Positions 46,722 through 56,762 of a stretch of DNA of 64,000 bases are shown piece by piece. Position numbers and translations under genes: made by a program. This DNA is from Pseudomonas sp. SCA2728.1_7. Its GTDB lineage: Bacteria > Pseudomonadota > Gammaproteobacteria > Pseudomonadales > Pseudomonadaceae. The stretch is from the NCBI RefSeq assembly GCF_018138145.1, contig NZ_CP073104.1:620001-684000 (forward strand). The letters run 5' to 3'. The notes beneath the pieces were generated by a model. The model ran no database searches. It saw only the letters and a program-made list of their open reading frames with translations, and was not told the DNA's origin. Position 1 is the stretch's first letter. Each line of letters starts with the position of its first letter.

Positions 46722-46740
46722 CATAATGAAAGTCATTCTC
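46722..46740. promoter_or_regulatory. Fur box upstream of efeU
   Basis: CATAATGAAAGTCATTCTC matches the 19-base Fur consensus at 15 positions by my alignment. It is 42-60 bases before the efeU start, in a position to block its promoter when iron is plentiful. Confidence 0.75.
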
Positions 46741-46809
46741 ACATGACATTGATTGACATAAACCTGAACGCAAGCTGAACAACCTGTTTTTTGCCCCAGC
46801 ACAGAACCC

Positions 46810-46898
46810 TGTGGGAGCGAGCCTGCTCGCGATGGCGTCGTGTCAGTCAGCGCTGATTTTTCAGACCCACCGCTATCGCGAGCAAGCGAAGGCCTACA
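46810..46898. repeat. Degenerate REP pair
   Basis: Left arm TGTGGGAGCGAGCCTGCTCG is intact, but the right arm has diverged (CGAGCAAGCGAAGGCCTACA), the only clearly decayed pair in the window. Confidence 0.75.
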
Positions 46899-46971
46899 GG
46901 GGGTTCGTGTTGAATTCGCCACCTGCGGTAAGATGCCCACCACTCAAAAACAACAAGGTTCACCGCGCTCC

Positions 46972-47988
46972 ATGTCGGAAAAAGACACCATCGCCGTGCA
47001 ACTGGTGCGTGAAGCGCTGCTGCAAAGTTGTGCCCCGGGCGTGGCCACGGAAGAAGCCTTGAACAAGGTCGGGATCGATCCGGCGTTGCTGCAAACCGAC
47101 CACGGCCGGGTACCGGCGTCGCAATACGCCAGACTCTGGCGCCTGCTGGCCCGCCGTGGTGATGACGAGTTTTTCGGCATGGACCCGCGCAAGCTCAAGT
47201 CCGGCAGCCTTGAATTCCTCTGTCGCAGCGCCATGGCGCAACCGACACTCGCAGCGGGTTTGAGCACGGGGTTGAGTTTTCTCTCACTGATGCTGGAGCG
47301 CATGCCGGCGCAACTGGTGCATCAGCAAAGTCTGGCGGAAATCGTCTTGCTCGAAGACGATCCCGAGCCGCGCCGCGCCTTTACCTATTTCACCTACTGG
47401 ATGATTGTCCACGGCGTAGCCTGCTGGCTGGCCGGGCGACGCATTCCGATTCTGGCCATCGAACTGCGCTGTCCCGAGCCGGAATTCACCGATGACTATC
47501 GGGTGATGTTCTCGGAAAACCTGCGTTTTGATCGGCCTCGTACGCGGATGATCTTCTCGGCGGATTGCCTCGATCTGCCGATCAAGCGCACCGCCGAGGA
47601 ATTGAAACGCTTTCTCGCCCACGCCCCGGCCAACATACTGGTCAAGTACCGCGATCCCGAAAGTCTCGCCAGCCGGATCAAACAGGATCTACGGCAACTG
47701 CCCGCCGAGCAGTGGCCGGAAACCGAAGCGTTGGCCCAGCAACTGTGTATGTCCGCTTCGACCTTGCGCCGGCGCCTGGCGGAGGAAGGTCAGACCTATC
47801 AAGGCCTCAAAGACAGCGTGCGCAAGGAGTTGGCCATTGTCTGGCTGGCGGAACCTTCTATCAGTTTTGTCGAGATTGCCGCGCGTTTGGGGTTTGCTGA
47901 TGCGAGTTCGTTCTACAAGGCGTTTCGCAAGTGGTCGGGGTCGAATCCGGGCCATTACCGCACGCTGATCCTGAATGAGGTTGTCTGA
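46972..47988 (+). CDS. AraC-family regulator of the acyl-CoA cluster (probable)
   Basis: A 338-residue regulator with an N-terminal arabinose-binding-like helical domain of the AraC/OruR group (about 25-210) and a C-terminal double helix-turn-helix (about 240-335; LCMSASTLRRRLAEEG and FADASSFYKAFRKWSG). It lies directly upstream of the catabolic operon on the same strand. ATG at 46972 was chosen; ATG at 46933 (MPTTQKQQ) with a GGTAAG nearby is also possible. Its role as the local regulator is inferred from position only. Confidence 0.85.
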   Translation: MSEKDTIAVQLVREALLQSCAPGVATEEALNKVGIDPALLQTDHGRVPASQYARLWRLLARRGDDEFFGMDPRKLKSGSLEFLCRSAMAQPTLAAGLSTGLSFLSLMLERMPAQLVHQQSLAEIVLLEDDPEPRRAFTYFTYWMIVHGVACWLAGRRIPILAIELRCPEPEFTDDYRVMFSENLRFDRPRTRMIFSADCLDLPIKRTAEELKRFLAHAPANILVKYRDPESLASRIKQDLRQLPAEQWPETEALAQQLCMSASTLRRRLAEEGQTYQGLKDSVRKELAIVWLAEPSISFVEIAARLGFADASSFYKAFRKWSGSNPGHYRTLILNEVV

Positions 47989-47997
47989 TCTGGCGCT

Positions 47998-48062
47998 ATC
48001 GCGAGCAGGCTCACTCCTACATTTGAAATGCGTTCCCCTGTAGGAGTGAGCCTGCTCGCGAT
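47998..48062. repeat. REP pair, tail-to-tail orientation
   Basis: ATCGCGAGCAGGCTCACTCC...GGAGTGAGCCTGCTCGCGAT, centre TTTGAAATGCGTTCCCC, right after the AraC gene. Confidence 0.85.
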
Positions 48063-48213
48063 AACGCCAGTCCATGCAACAAAAAACTTGAGGCATGGCC
48101 AAACCAGTCAGCCACATTGATAGCTTTGACCATTGCCCCAGCCCCCGCACAGCGCGACTATCCCTCTGTTGTTTACGCTTCCCAGCCTAATAAAAAACAG
48201 AGGGATTCTGGCA

Positions 48214-49878
48214 ATGCGCGATTACTTGTCTGCCACCGCACAGTTCAACTATCAGCACACCGTGGATGCCGCGCTCAGCGGTACGCTTGCGGCGCTTAAC
48301 GCCTGCGTCGAGTGCTGCGACCGCCATGCCTTGCCGGGGCGCATTGCGCTGTTCTGGGAAGGCCGCGATGGCGCCAGCGCGACGTACACGTTCAGCGAGC
48401 TGCAGGACAAAGCCGCGCGTTTCGCCAATTTCCTTCTCGCCCAAGGCGTGCAGAAAGGTGACAAAGTCGCCGGGCTGTTGCCGCGCAACGTTGAATTGCT
48501 CATCACCGTGTTGGCCACCTGGCGCATCGGCGCGGTGTATCAACCGCTGTTCACCGCGTTCGGCCCGAAAGCCCTCGAACATCGCCTGAACAGTTCCGGC
48601 GCCAAAGTCGTGGTCACCGACGCGGTCAACCGGCCGAAACTCGCTGAAGTCGCCGATTGCCCGACGCTCGTTACCGTCGGCGGCGCCAAAGGCCAGGGCA
48701 TTGTCCGAGGTGATTTCAGCTTCTGGGCCGAACTGGCCAACTATTCCAACGTCTGCGAGCCGGTCATGCTGACCGGAGAAGACCCGTTCCTGTTGATGTT
48801 CACGTCCGGCACCACCGGCCCGTCGAAAGCCCTGTCAGTACCGCTAAAAGCCATCGTCGCCTTCCAGAGCTACACCCGCGATGCCGTCGATCTGCGCCCG
48901 GAAGATTCATTCTGGAACGTCGCCGATCCGGGCTGGGCTTACGGCATCTATTTCGGTGTGACCGGTCCGCTGTCGATGGGCCACCCGATCACCTTCTACG
49001 ATGGCCCGTTCACTCTCGAAAGCACCTGCCGGGTGATCAACAAATACGGCATCACCAATCTCACCGGATCGCCAACGGCTTATCGCTTGCTGATTGCTGG
49101 CGGTGACGAGTTCGCCAAGTCGATCAAAGGCAAACTGCGCATCGTCAGCAGTGCCGGCGAGCCGCTGAACCCGGAAGTGATCCGCTGGTTTGCCGACAAC
49201 CTCAACGTGGTGATCCACGACCATTACGGCCAGACCGAGCTGGGCATGGTGCTGTGCAACCACCACGGTCTCGACCACGCGGTTCATGTCGGCGCCGCCG
49301 GTTTCGCATCGCCGGGCCACCGTATAGTCGTACTCGACGATCAGTACAACGAACTCGGCGTCGGCCAGCCGGGCATCCTCGCCATCGACCGGCCGCAATC
49401 GCCGATGTGCTGGTTCGGCGGTTACGAAGGCGCGCCAACCAAAGCCTTCGTCGGTGATTACTACCTGAGCGGCGACACCGTCGAATGGAACCCGGACGGC
49501 AGCATCAGTTTCGTCGGTCGCAGCGATGACGTGATCACCACCTCCGGCTACCGCGTTGGCCCGTTCGACGTGGAAAGTGCGCTGATCGAACACCCGGCGG
49601 TGGTTGAAGCGGCGGTGGTCGGCAAACCCGATCCGGAACGCACCGAACTGGTCAAAGCCTTCGTCGTGCTGAGCGCGCAATACCGTGCCGCGCCGGAGCT
49701 GGCCGAAGAGCTGCGCCAACACGTACGCAAGCGTCTGGCCGCGCATTCGTACCCGCGTGAAATCGAATTTGTCAGCGAATTGCCCAAGACCCCGAGTGGC
49801 AAATTGCAGCGCTTTATCTTGCGCAACCAGGAAATCGCCAAGGCTCAAGAGGCCGCGGCGCATAACGTTTCAGCTTGA
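48214..49878 (+). CDS. Acyl-CoA synthetase (AMP-binding)
   Basis: A 554-residue ATP-dependent acid:CoA ligase. It has the P-loop [12 protein letters not shown], the YGQTELG motif, the hinge region [19 protein letters not shown] with [20 protein letters not shown], and the C-terminal catalytic Lys in TPSGKLQR. The acid it activates is not readable; the neighbouring genes point to short branched-chain acids. ATG at 48214 follows GAGGGA. It is the first gene of a run that continues with the dehydrogenase and thiolase, spacing 16 and 12 bases. Confidence 0.88.
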   Translation: MRDYLSATAQFNYQHTVDAALSGTLAALNACVECCDRHALPGRIALFWEGRDGASATYTFSELQDKAARFANFLLAQGVQKGDKVAGLLPRNVELLITVLATWRIGAVYQPLFTAFGPKALEHRLNSSGAKVVVTDAVNRPKLAEVADCPTLVTVGGAKGQGIVRGDFSFWAELANYSNVCEPVMLTGEDPFLLMFTSGTTGPSKALSVPLKAIVAFQSYTRDAVDLRPEDSFWNVADPGWAYGIYFGVTGPLSMGHPITFYDGPFTLESTCRVINKYGITNLTGSPTAYRLLIAGGDEFAKSIKGKLRIVSSAGEPLNPEVIRWFADNLNVVIHDHYGQTELGMVLCNHHGLDHAVHVGAAGFASPGHRIVVLDDQYNELGVGQPGILAIDRPQSPMCWFGGYEGAPTKAFVGDYYLSGDTVEWNPDGSISFVGRSDDVITTSGYRVGPFDVESALIEHPAVVEAAVVGKPDPERTELVKAFVVLSAQYRAAPELAEELRQHVRKRLAAHSYPREIEFVSELPKTPSGKLQRFILRNQEIAKAQEAAAHNVSA

Positions 49879-49894
49879 ATCAGGAAGTCCAGTC

Positions 49895-50656
49895 ATGCAG
49901 ATCGAAAACAAGGTTTTTATCGTTACCGGCGGCGCATCCGGCCTCGGTGCGGCTACCGCTGAATTGCTGGTGAGTGCCGGCGCCAAAGTGATGCTGGTGG
50001 ACATGAATGCCGAAGCGGTGGCCGCGCAGGCTCAGCGTTTGGGCGCGCAAAGCGTGGTTGCCGATATCAGCAACGAAGCCGCTGCCGAAGCCGCTGTGCA
50101 GGCGACGGTCAAGGCCTTCGGCAGCCTCAATGGTCTGGTCAACTGCGCCGGCATCGTCCGTGGCGAGAAGATCCTCGGCAAGAACGGCCCGCATGCGCTG
50201 AGCAGCTTTGCTCAGGTGATCAACGTCAACCTGATCGGCAGCTTCAATATGCTGCGTCTGGCTGCTGCGGCGATTGCCGAATCCGAGCCAAACGCTGATG
50301 GCGAACGCGGAGTGATCATCAACACTGCATCTGTGGCGGCGTTCGACGGTCAGATCGGTCAAGCGGCATATTCCGCTTCGAAAGGCGCGATCGCCAGCCT
50401 GACCCTGCCGGCCGCCCGCGAACTGGCGCGTTTCGGCATCCGCGTGATGACCATCGCACCGGGCATTTTCGAAACCCCGATGATGGCCGGCATGACCCCG
50501 GAAGTGCGTGATTCGCTGGCCGCCGGCGTGCCGTTCCCGCCGCGCCTGGGCAAGCCTGCCGAGTACGCCGCACTGGTTCGGCATATCATCGAAAACAGCA
50601 TGCTCAACGGCGAGGTGATCCGTCTCGACGGCGCCTTGCGCATGGCCGCCAAGTAA
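49895..50656 (+). CDS. SDR-family 3-hydroxyacyl-CoA dehydrogenase (HSD10-like)
   Basis: A 253-residue short-chain dehydrogenase. NAD-binding TGGASGLG at 11-18; catalytic Ser146, Tyr159 and Lys163 ([13 protein letters not shown]). The C-terminal half ([13 protein letters not shown], then [29 protein letters not shown]) closely follows human HSD10, which oxidises 2-methyl-3-hydroxybutyryl-CoA in isoleucine breakdown. That role fits the flanking thiolase and acyl-CoA dehydrogenase. CAGGAAG precedes the ATG. Confidence 0.88.
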   Translation: MQIENKVFIVTGGASGLGAATAELLVSAGAKVMLVDMNAEAVAAQAQRLGAQSVVADISNEAAAEAAVQATVKAFGSLNGLVNCAGIVRGEKILGKNGPHALSSFAQVINVNLIGSFNMLRLAAAAIAESEPNADGERGVIINTASVAAFDGQIGQAAYSASKGAIASLTLPAARELARFGIRVMTIAPGIFETPMMAGMTPEVRDSLAAGVPFPPRLGKPAEYAALVRHIIENSMLNGEVIRLDGALRMAAK

Positions 50657-50668
50657 GGAGGATTTGTC

Positions 50669-51862
50669 ATGACTATTTCCAACGATCCGATTGTTATCGT
50701 CAGCGCCGTGCGCACGCCCATGGGCGGTTTTCAGGGCGAACTGAAAAGCCTCACCGCACCGCAACTCGGTGCTGCGGCGATCAAGGCTGCGGTTGAGCGC
50801 GCCGGTGTCGCCAGCGACGCGGTTGATGAAGTGCTGTTCGGTTGCGTACTGCCTGCGGGCCTCGGCCAGGCACCTGCACGCCAAGCGGCATTGGGCGCCG
50901 GGCTGGATAAATCGACCCGTTGCACCACGGTCAACAAGATGTGCGGCTCGGGCATGGAAACCACCATTCTCGCTCACGACATGCTGATCGCTGGCAGCGC
51001 CGATGTGGTGATTGCCGGTGGCATGGAAAGCATGTCCAACTCACCGTATCTGCTGGATCGCGCGCGCGCCGGTTACCGCATGGGCCATGGCCGCGTGCTT
51101 GACTCGATGTTCCTCGACGGCCTCGAAGACGCTTACGACAAGGGCCGCTTGATGGGCACCTTCGCCGAGGATTGCGCCGAGACCAACCACTTCAGCCGTG
51201 AAGCGCAAGACGCCTTTGCCATCACCTCGACCACCCGCGCGCAGCAGGCGATCAAGGACGGCAGCTTCAAGGACGAGATCGTCCCGCTGACCGTGACCGT
51301 CGGCAAAGAGCAGGTGCTGATCAGCCATGACGAGCAACCGCCGAAAGCCAAACTGGACAAGATCGCCTCGCTGAAACCGGCGTTCCGCGAAGGCGGCACG
51401 GTGACAGCGGCGAACTCCAGTTCGATTTCTGACGGCGCGGCGGCGCTGGTGCTGATGCGTCAGTCGCAGGCGCAAAAACTCGGGCTGACACCGCTGGCCG
51501 TAATTCATGGCCACGCCGCGTTCGCTGATACCCCGGGCCTGTTCCCGGTGGCGCCGATTGGTGCGATCAAGAAACTGATCAAGAAAACCGGTTGGTCGCT
51601 GGGTGATGTTGATCTGTTTGAAGTCAACGAGGCGTTTGCCGTGGTCGGCATGGCGGCGATGACGCATCTGGAAATCCCCCATGACAAGTTGAATGTGAAT
51701 GGCGGTGCTTGTGCTTTGGGTCATCCGATCGGTGCGTCGGGGGCGCGGATTCTGGTGACGTTGCTGTCGGCGCTGCGCCAGAAGAAGCTCAAACGCGGTA
51801 TCGCGGCGATCTGCATTGGCGGCGGCGAAGCCACGGCCATGGCTGTGGAATGCCTTTACTGA
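50669..51862 (+). CDS. Acetyl-CoA C-acyltransferase (thiolase)
   Basis: A 397-residue thiolase. The nucleophile Cys92 (NKMCGSGM), the His loop NGGACALGHPIGASGARI and the second Cys in CIGGGEA are present. It cleaves a 3-ketoacyl-CoA to acetyl-CoA plus a shortened acyl-CoA; with the HSD10-like enzyme the substrate may be 2-methylacetoacetyl-CoA. A strong AAGGAGG site precedes the ATG. A REPIN separates it from the next gene. Confidence 0.92.
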   Translation: MTISNDPIVIVSAVRTPMGGFQGELKSLTAPQLGAAAIKAAVERAGVASDAVDEVLFGCVLPAGLGQAPARQAALGAGLDKSTRCTTVNKMCGSGMETTILAHDMLIAGSADVVIAGGMESMSNSPYLLDRARAGYRMGHGRVLDSMFLDGLEDAYDKGRLMGTFAEDCAETNHFSREAQDAFAITSTTRAQQAIKDGSFKDEIVPLTVTVGKEQVLISHDEQPPKAKLDKIASLKPAFREGGTVTAANSSSISDGAAALVLMRQSQAQKLGLTPLAVIHGHAAFADTPGLFPVAPIGAIKKLIKKTGWSLGDVDLFEVNEAFAVVGMAAMTHLEIPHDKLNVNGGACALGHPIGASGARILVTLLSALRQKKLKRGIAAICIGGGEATAMAVECLY

Positions 51863-51879
51863 GCCCAACACCAATCCCC

Positions 51880-51968
51880 TTGTAGGAGTGAGCCTGCTCG
51901 CGATAGCGTCTTTTCAGTCAATAATGATCTGTCTGATCCACCGCTATCGCGAGCAGGCTCACTCCTAC
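51880..51968. repeat. REPIN-like hairpin inside the catabolic cluster
   Basis: TGTAGGAGTGAGCCTGCTCG...CGAGCAGGCTCACTCCTACA between the thiolase and acyl-CoA dehydrogenase genes, which run in the same direction; it may reduce read-through or stabilise upstream message. Confidence 0.85.
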
Positions 51969-52004
51969 AGGGAAAGCGGTGCGACTGATATTTAAGGATT
52001 CACC

Positions 52005-53132
52005 ATGATTCCCAACGAAGACCAAACCCAGATCCGCGACATGGCCCGGCAGTTCGCTGAGGAACGCCTCAAGCCGTTCGCCGCCGAGTGGGATCGCGAG
52101 CACCGTTTCCCCAAGGAAGCCATCGGCGAGATGGCCGAGCTGGGCTTCTTCGGCATGCTCGTGCCGGAGCAGTGGGGCGGTTGCGACACCGGTTATCTGG
52201 CCTACGCCATGGCCCTGGAAGAAATCGCCGCCGGCGACGGCGCCTGCTCGACGATCATGAGCGTGCACAACTCGGTGGGTTGTGTGCCGATCCTCAAGTT
52301 CGGCAACGATGATCAACGTGAACGTTTTCTAAAACCATTGGCCAGCGGCGCCATGCTCGGCGCCTTCGCATTGACCGAACCGCAGGCCGGTTCCGACGCC
52401 AGCAGCCTGAAAACCCGTGCACGGCTGGAAGGTGATCACTATGTGCTGAATGGCTGCAAACAGTTCATCACCTCCGGGCAAAACGCCGGGATCGTGATTG
52501 TGTTTGCGGTGACCGATCCGAGTGCCGGCAAACGCGGCATCACTGCGTTTATCGTGCCGACCGATTCGCCGGGCTACAAAGTCGCTCGCGTCGAAGACAA
52601 GCTCGGTCAACACGCGTCCGACACCTGCCAGATTCTTTTCGAGGATGTGAAGGTGCCGGTGGCTAACCGCCTGGGTGAAGAGGGCGAGGGCTACAAGATT
52701 GCTCTGGCCAACCTTGAAGGCGGGCGCGTTGGCATCGCCTCGCAATCGGTGGGCATGGCCCGCGCCGCATTTGAAGCGGCGCGCGATTACGCCCGTGAGC
52801 GCGACACCTTCGGCAAGCCGATCATCGAGCATCAAGCCGTAGCATTCCGCCTAGCCGACATGGCCACGCAAATTGCCGTCGCCCGGCAGATGGTGCATTA
52901 CGCCGCCGCCCTGCGCGACAGCGGCCAACCGGCGCTGGTCGAGGCCTCCATGGCGAAACTGTTCGCTTCGGAAATGGCCGAAAAGGTCTGCTCGATGGCG
53001 TTGCAAACTCTCGGTGGATACGGTTACCTCAACGACTTCCCGCTGGAGCGCATCTACCGCGACGTGCGCGTCTGCCAAATCTACGAAGGCACCAGCGATA
53101 TTCAGCGCATGGTCATTTCGCGCAATCTTTAA
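52005..53132 (+). CDS. Acyl-CoA dehydrogenase 1
   Basis: A 375-residue FAD-dependent dehydrogenase that makes the 2-enoyl-CoA. Family motifs are [15 protein letters not shown] and the C-terminal [22 protein letters not shown]; the catalytic base is Glu361 in [10 protein letters not shown], the position used by short and medium-chain enzymes. By context it may act on 2-methylbutyryl- or isobutyryl-CoA. It is 14 bases upstream of the enoyl-CoA hydratase. Confidence 0.92.
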   Translation: MIPNEDQTQIRDMARQFAEERLKPFAAEWDREHRFPKEAIGEMAELGFFGMLVPEQWGGCDTGYLAYAMALEEIAAGDGACSTIMSVHNSVGCVPILKFGNDDQRERFLKPLASGAMLGAFALTEPQAGSDASSLKTRARLEGDHYVLNGCKQFITSGQNAGIVIVFAVTDPSAGKRGITAFIVPTDSPGYKVARVEDKLGQHASDTCQILFEDVKVPVANRLGEEGEGYKIALANLEGGRVGIASQSVGMARAAFEAARDYARERDTFGKPIIEHQAVAFRLADMATQIAVARQMVHYAAALRDSGQPALVEASMAKLFASEMAEKVCSMALQTLGGYGYLNDFPLERIYRDVRVCQIYEGTSDIQRMVISRNL

Positions 53133-53146
53133 GAAGGAATTTGTTT

Positions 53147-53920
53147 ATGACTTACGAAACCATTCTGCTCGAAACACACGGCCGCGTTGGCCTGATCACC
53201 CTCAACCGCCCGCAGGCGTTGAATGCGCTGAATGCGCAACTGGTCCATGAAGTGAATCAGGCCCTTGATGCGCTGGAAGCCGATGCGAACATCGGTTGCA
53301 TCGTCCTCACCGGTTCGAAAAAGGCCTTTGCCGCCGGTGCCGACATCAAGGAAATGGCCGAACTGACCTATCCGCAGATCTACATGGACGACTTGTTCAG
53401 TGACAGCGATCGCGTGGCCAATCGCCGTAAGCCGATCATCGCCGCCGTTAACGGTTTCGCCCTTGGCGGTGGTTGTGAACTGGCGTTGATGTGCGACTTT
53501 ATTCTGGCTGGCGACAACGCCAGATTCGGCCAACCGGAAATCAACCTCGGCGTGTTGCCGGGGATGGGCGGCACCCAGCGCCTGACCCGCGCGGTCGGTA
53601 AAGCCAAGGCTATGGAGATGTGCCTGAGCGGGCGCTTGATCGATGCGGTAGAAGCCGAGCGTTGCGGCATCGTTGCGCGGATTGTGCCGAGCGATGAGTT
53701 GCTGGACGAAGCGCTGAAGGTTGCAGCGGTGATTGCCAGCAAGTCGCTGCCGATTGCGATGATGATCAAGGAGAGCGTGAATCGTGCCTTTGAAGTGAAC
53801 CTGACGGAAGGCGTGCGTTTCGAGCGTCGGGTGTTCCATGCGGCGTTTGCCACGCAGGATCAGAAGGAAGGGATGGCGGCGTTTATTGCCAAGCGTGAGG
53901 CTGCGTTCAAAGGCAAGTAA
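53147..53920 (+). CDS. Enoyl-CoA hydratase
   Basis: A 257-residue crotonase. Unlike the gene at 35740 it has the two catalytic glutamates of a hydratase, Glu111 (GGGCELAL) and Glu131 ([12 protein letters not shown]), spaced 20 residues apart as in the mitochondrial enzyme. It hydrates 2-enoyl-CoA made by the upstream dehydrogenase. ATG at 53147 follows AAGGAA; two codons further upstream are open but less likely as start. Confidence 0.92.
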   Translation: MTYETILLETHGRVGLITLNRPQALNALNAQLVHEVNQALDALEADANIGCIVLTGSKKAFAAGADIKEMAELTYPQIYMDDLFSDSDRVANRRKPIIAAVNGFALGGGCELALMCDFILAGDNARFGQPEINLGVLPGMGGTQRLTRAVGKAKAMEMCLSGRLIDAVEAERCGIVARIVPSDELLDEALKVAAVIASKSLPIAMMIKESVNRAFEVNLTEGVRFERRVFHAAFATQDQKEGMAAFIAKREAAFKGK

Positions 53921-53937
53921 CGCGTCTAAAGCGAAAA

Positions 53938-54262
53938 GCCCCTCACCCTAACCCTCTCCCGGAGGGAGAGGGGACTGATTGGGGGATATTGATGATCTGC
54001 GCCGACCTGAAAGAACTTTACTGAATCCCTGATCGACCTGGTTTATCCAATCGATAATCGACGCGGTCTTTCAGGTCGATGGATAACGCCAGATACCTCG
54101 GTCGGCCCCCTTTCCCGGAGAGCGAAGGCTGCGGAGGTACGCCGACCTGAAGGTGCTTTATTGAATCCATAATCGACCCGGTCTTTCAGGTCGATGGATA
54201 ACGCCAGACACTTCGGTCGGCTCCCTCTCCCTCTGGGAGAGGGCTGGGGTGAGGGAGAGGGG
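53938..54262. repeat. Composite inverted-repeat element, copy B (about 325 bp)
   Basis: Same outer ends as the 17781 copy (GCCCCTCACCCTAACCCTCTCC and GGGAGAGGGCTGGGGTGAGG). The interior unit, from CGCCGACCTGAA through GGTCTTTCAGGTCGATGGAT to TCGGTCGG, is present twice (about 54001-54110 and 54140-54222). It fills the 351-bp gap between two convergent genes; no ORF is present. Confidence 0.72.
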
Positions 54263-54271
54263 CCAACACCA

Positions 54272-55423
54272 TTACAACTGATAGTTCTTCAACTCCCGCG
54301 CAATCACCATCCGCTGAATCTCGCTCGAGCCTTCATAGATCTGGGTAATCCGCGCATCGCGGTAGTACTTCTCGACCGGATAATCTTCCAGATACCCATA
54401 CCCGCCATGAATCTGGATCGCCGACGAACACACCTTCTCGGCCATTTCCGACGCAAACAACTTGGCCTGTGAGGCCTCGGACAAACACGGCTTGCCCGCC
54501 GTCCGCAGTCGCGCCGCATGCAGAATCATCAGCCGCGCCGCATTGATCTGCATGTGCATGTCGGCCAGCAGGTTGGCGATGCTCTGGTGCTCATTGATCG
54601 GTTTGCCGAACTGGATGCGATCGCGCGAATACACCAGCGCCGCTTCAAACGCCGCCCGAGCGATACCCAAAGCCTGAGCGGCGATGCCGATGCGTCCGCC
54701 TTCAAGGTTGGACAGGGCAATCGCCAGACCTTTGCCACGCTCACCGAGCAGGTTGGCCTCGGGAATGCTGCAGTTGTTCAGCGTCACCGCGCAGGTATCA
54801 GAAGCGCGGATGCCCATCTTGTGTTCGGTGCGATCAACGATGAAACCCGCTGTATCGGTCGGCACCAGAAACGCCGAAATGCCTTTCTTGCCCAGATCCG
54901 GATCCGTCACCGCAAACACGATCGCCAGCTTCGCCCGTTTGCCGTTGCTGACAAATTGCTTGGCGCCATTGATCACCCACTGGCCGTCACGCAGTTCGGC
55001 GCGGGTGCGCAGGTTGTGCGCTTCGGAGCCGGCCTGCGGCTCGGTCAGGCAGAAGCAGCCGATGGTTTGCCCGCTGGCCAGATCCGCCAGCCAGGTCTGT
55101 TTCTGTGCTTCGCTGCCGTAATTGAGCACCGGGCCGCAGCCGACCGAGTTGTGGATGCTCATGAAGGCGCCGGTCGCGCCATCACCCGCGGAAATCTCTT
55201 CCACGGCCAAGGCATAGGCGACGTAATCGACGTAGGTGCCACCCCATTCTTCAGGGACGACCATGCCGAGCAAACCCAGTTCGCCCATCTTCGCGACCAG
55301 CGCGTCATCGATCCAGCCAGCCTTTTCCCACGCCTGCGCATGGGGTGCGATTTCACCACGGGCAAAGTCCCGGGCCATGTCGCGGATCATTACTTGTTCT
55401 TCAGTCAATTCGAGATCGTGCAT
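54272..55423 (-). CDS. Acyl-CoA dehydrogenase 2
   Basis: A 383-residue FAD enzyme, clearly a paralogue of the dehydrogenase at 52005 (shared VHNSVG/IHNSVG, [10 protein letters not shown], [22 protein letters not shown] segments). The catalytic base is Glu364 in [10 protein letters not shown]. Two such enzymes facing one another suggests each serves a different branched-chain acyl-CoA. It is 3 bases after the stop of the hydrolase gene, so the two are co-transcribed on the minus strand. Confidence 0.92.
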   Translation of the reverse strand: MHDLELTEEQVMIRDMARDFARGEIAPHAQAWEKAGWIDDALVAKMGELGLLGMVVPEEWGGTYVDYVAYALAVEEISAGDGATGAFMSIHNSVGCGPVLNYGSEAQKQTWLADLASGQTIGCFCLTEPQAGSEAHNLRTRAELRDGQWVINGAKQFVSNGKRAKLAIVFAVTDPDLGKKGISAFLVPTDTAGFIVDRTEHKMGIRASDTCAVTLNNCSIPEANLLGERGKGLAIALSNLEGGRIGIAAQALGIARAAFEAALVYSRDRIQFGKPINEHQSIANLLADMHMQINAARLMILHAARLRTAGKPCLSEASQAKLFASEMAEKVCSSAIQIHGGYGYLEDYPVEKYYRDARITQIYEGSSEIQRMVIARELKNYQL

Positions 55424-55426
55424 GGC

Positions 55427-56533
55427 TCAGCTCCCGCTCTCATCAAAGCCTTGGAAGAAACTCGCGACATGCCTAGCGTCCAGCGCAGCGAGGGTCGGCG
55501 GGTTCCAGCGCGGTGTCTTGTCTTTATCGATCAGCAGCGCGCGCACGCCTTCGATCAGGTCGCCACGGGTGAACCACTGACGATCCAGATGCAGCTCCAG
55601 AGCGAAGCAATGTTCCAGGCTCAGATGGCGCCCACGACGGAGCATCTCCAGCGTAACGGCCATGGCCAGCGGCGAGCGGGTTTCCAGCAAGTCAGCGGTG
55701 GTGGTCGCCCATTCGTGGCTGTCGGCGACGGTCACCGCGCGCAATTGCTCGACCATGCTCGGCACGTCCGGCAGGGCGAAAAAGTGATCGATGGCCGGGC
55801 GCAAGGTCTCAAGTGGCGCATCGGGCAAGGTCTGCACGGCGTGTTTGGCCAGCAGGTTCTGCAGCGCTTTCAGCGGCGTGTCCTGCCACTCCATCACATC
55901 GAGTTTTTCATCGAGCAGCGCCAGTTTGCTGCTGTCCAGATACCAGTCGGCGAGGCCGCAATACAGCGCATCGGCGGCACGGATCTGCACGCCGCTGACG
56001 CCCAGGTAAATCCCCAGCTCACCGGGAATGCGCGGCAGGAAATAACTGCCACCGACATCCGGGAAATAACCGATGGCCACTTCCGGCATCGCCAGGCGGC
56101 TCCTCTCGGTGACCACGCGCAGATCGGCGCCTTGCACCAGGCCCATGCCGCCGCCGAGGACAAAACCGTCCATCAGCGCCAGCACCGGTTTGCGGTAGTG
56201 ATGAATCGTCAGGTCGAGGGCGTATTCCTCGACAAAGAAATCTTCATGCAGCGTGTCGCCGCTTTTGAAACTGTCGTACAGCGAACGAATATCGCCACCG
56301 GCGCAGAAGGCTTTTTCACCGGCACCGCGCAGCACAACGGCGTGGACATCGGCGTCAGTCGCCCAGGCATCGAGCTGCTGTTGCAGCAAACGCACCATGT
56401 CGAGGGTGATGGCATTGAGGCCGGCGGGGCGGTTGAGGGTCAGGTGACCGATGTGGTTGCGAACGTCGGCCAGCACTTCGTGTTGCGTGGCATCCATGGA
56501 CGGTGTCCGCTGGGATGAAGCCTGAGCTGTCAT
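55427..56533 (-). CDS. 3-hydroxyisobutyryl-CoA hydrolase (HIBCH-type crotonase)
   Basis: A 368-residue crotonase, longer than hydratases, with the HIBCH pattern MPEVAIGYFPDVGGSYFLPR and FVLGGGMGL. It releases 3-hydroxyisobutyrate in valine breakdown. The C-terminal extension (LDRQWFTRGDLIEGVRALLIDKD) is typical of this group. mmsA/mmsB, which would continue the pathway, are not in the window. AGGGAG precedes the ATG at 56533. It is followed by acyl-CoA dehydrogenase 2. Confidence 0.9.
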   Translation of the reverse strand: MTAQASSQRTPSMDATQHEVLADVRNHIGHLTLNRPAGLNAITLDMVRLLQQQLDAWATDADVHAVVLRGAGEKAFCAGGDIRSLYDSFKSGDTLHEDFFVEEYALDLTIHHYRKPVLALMDGFVLGGGMGLVQGADLRVVTERSRLAMPEVAIGYFPDVGGSYFLPRIPGELGIYLGVSGVQIRAADALYCGLADWYLDSSKLALLDEKLDVMEWQDTPLKALQNLLAKHAVQTLPDAPLETLRPAIDHFFALPDVPSMVEQLRAVTVADSHEWATTTADLLETRSPLAMAVTLEMLRRGRHLSLEHCFALELHLDRQWFTRGDLIEGVRALLIDKDKTPRWNPPTLAALDARHVASFFQGFDESGS

Positions 56534-56678
56534 CAGTAACTCCCTGCTTTTATTGTCTTTATTCGAGAAGCTCGCGCGCGAGCGTTACCGGATCGTAACA
56601 GTGCAAATTTGCCGTGTACAACCGGGATATTCGCAGGGGGAGTTTGCGTTTTTGCCTTGGTCGAAATGTGCGCGCTCA

Positions 56679-56756
56679 TGTAGGAGCTGCCGCAGGCTGC
56701 GATCTTTTGACTTTGATTTTAAAGATCAAAAGATCGCAGCCTGCGGCAGCTCCTAC
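56679..56756. repeat. REP pair (GCTGCGATC family), near-perfect hairpin
   Basis: TGTAGGAGCTGCCGCAGGCT and its full complement, 32-base arms continuing into TCAAAAGATC; the cleanest member of this second family. Confidence 0.87.
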
Positions 56757-56762
56757 ACGGAG

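Noticed and set aside
54518..56518. A 666-codon open frame on the plus strand
   Set aside because: It is antisense to acyl-CoA dehydrogenase 2 and the HIBCH-type hydrolase, both with full motifs; long shadow frames are expected in GC-rich DNA.
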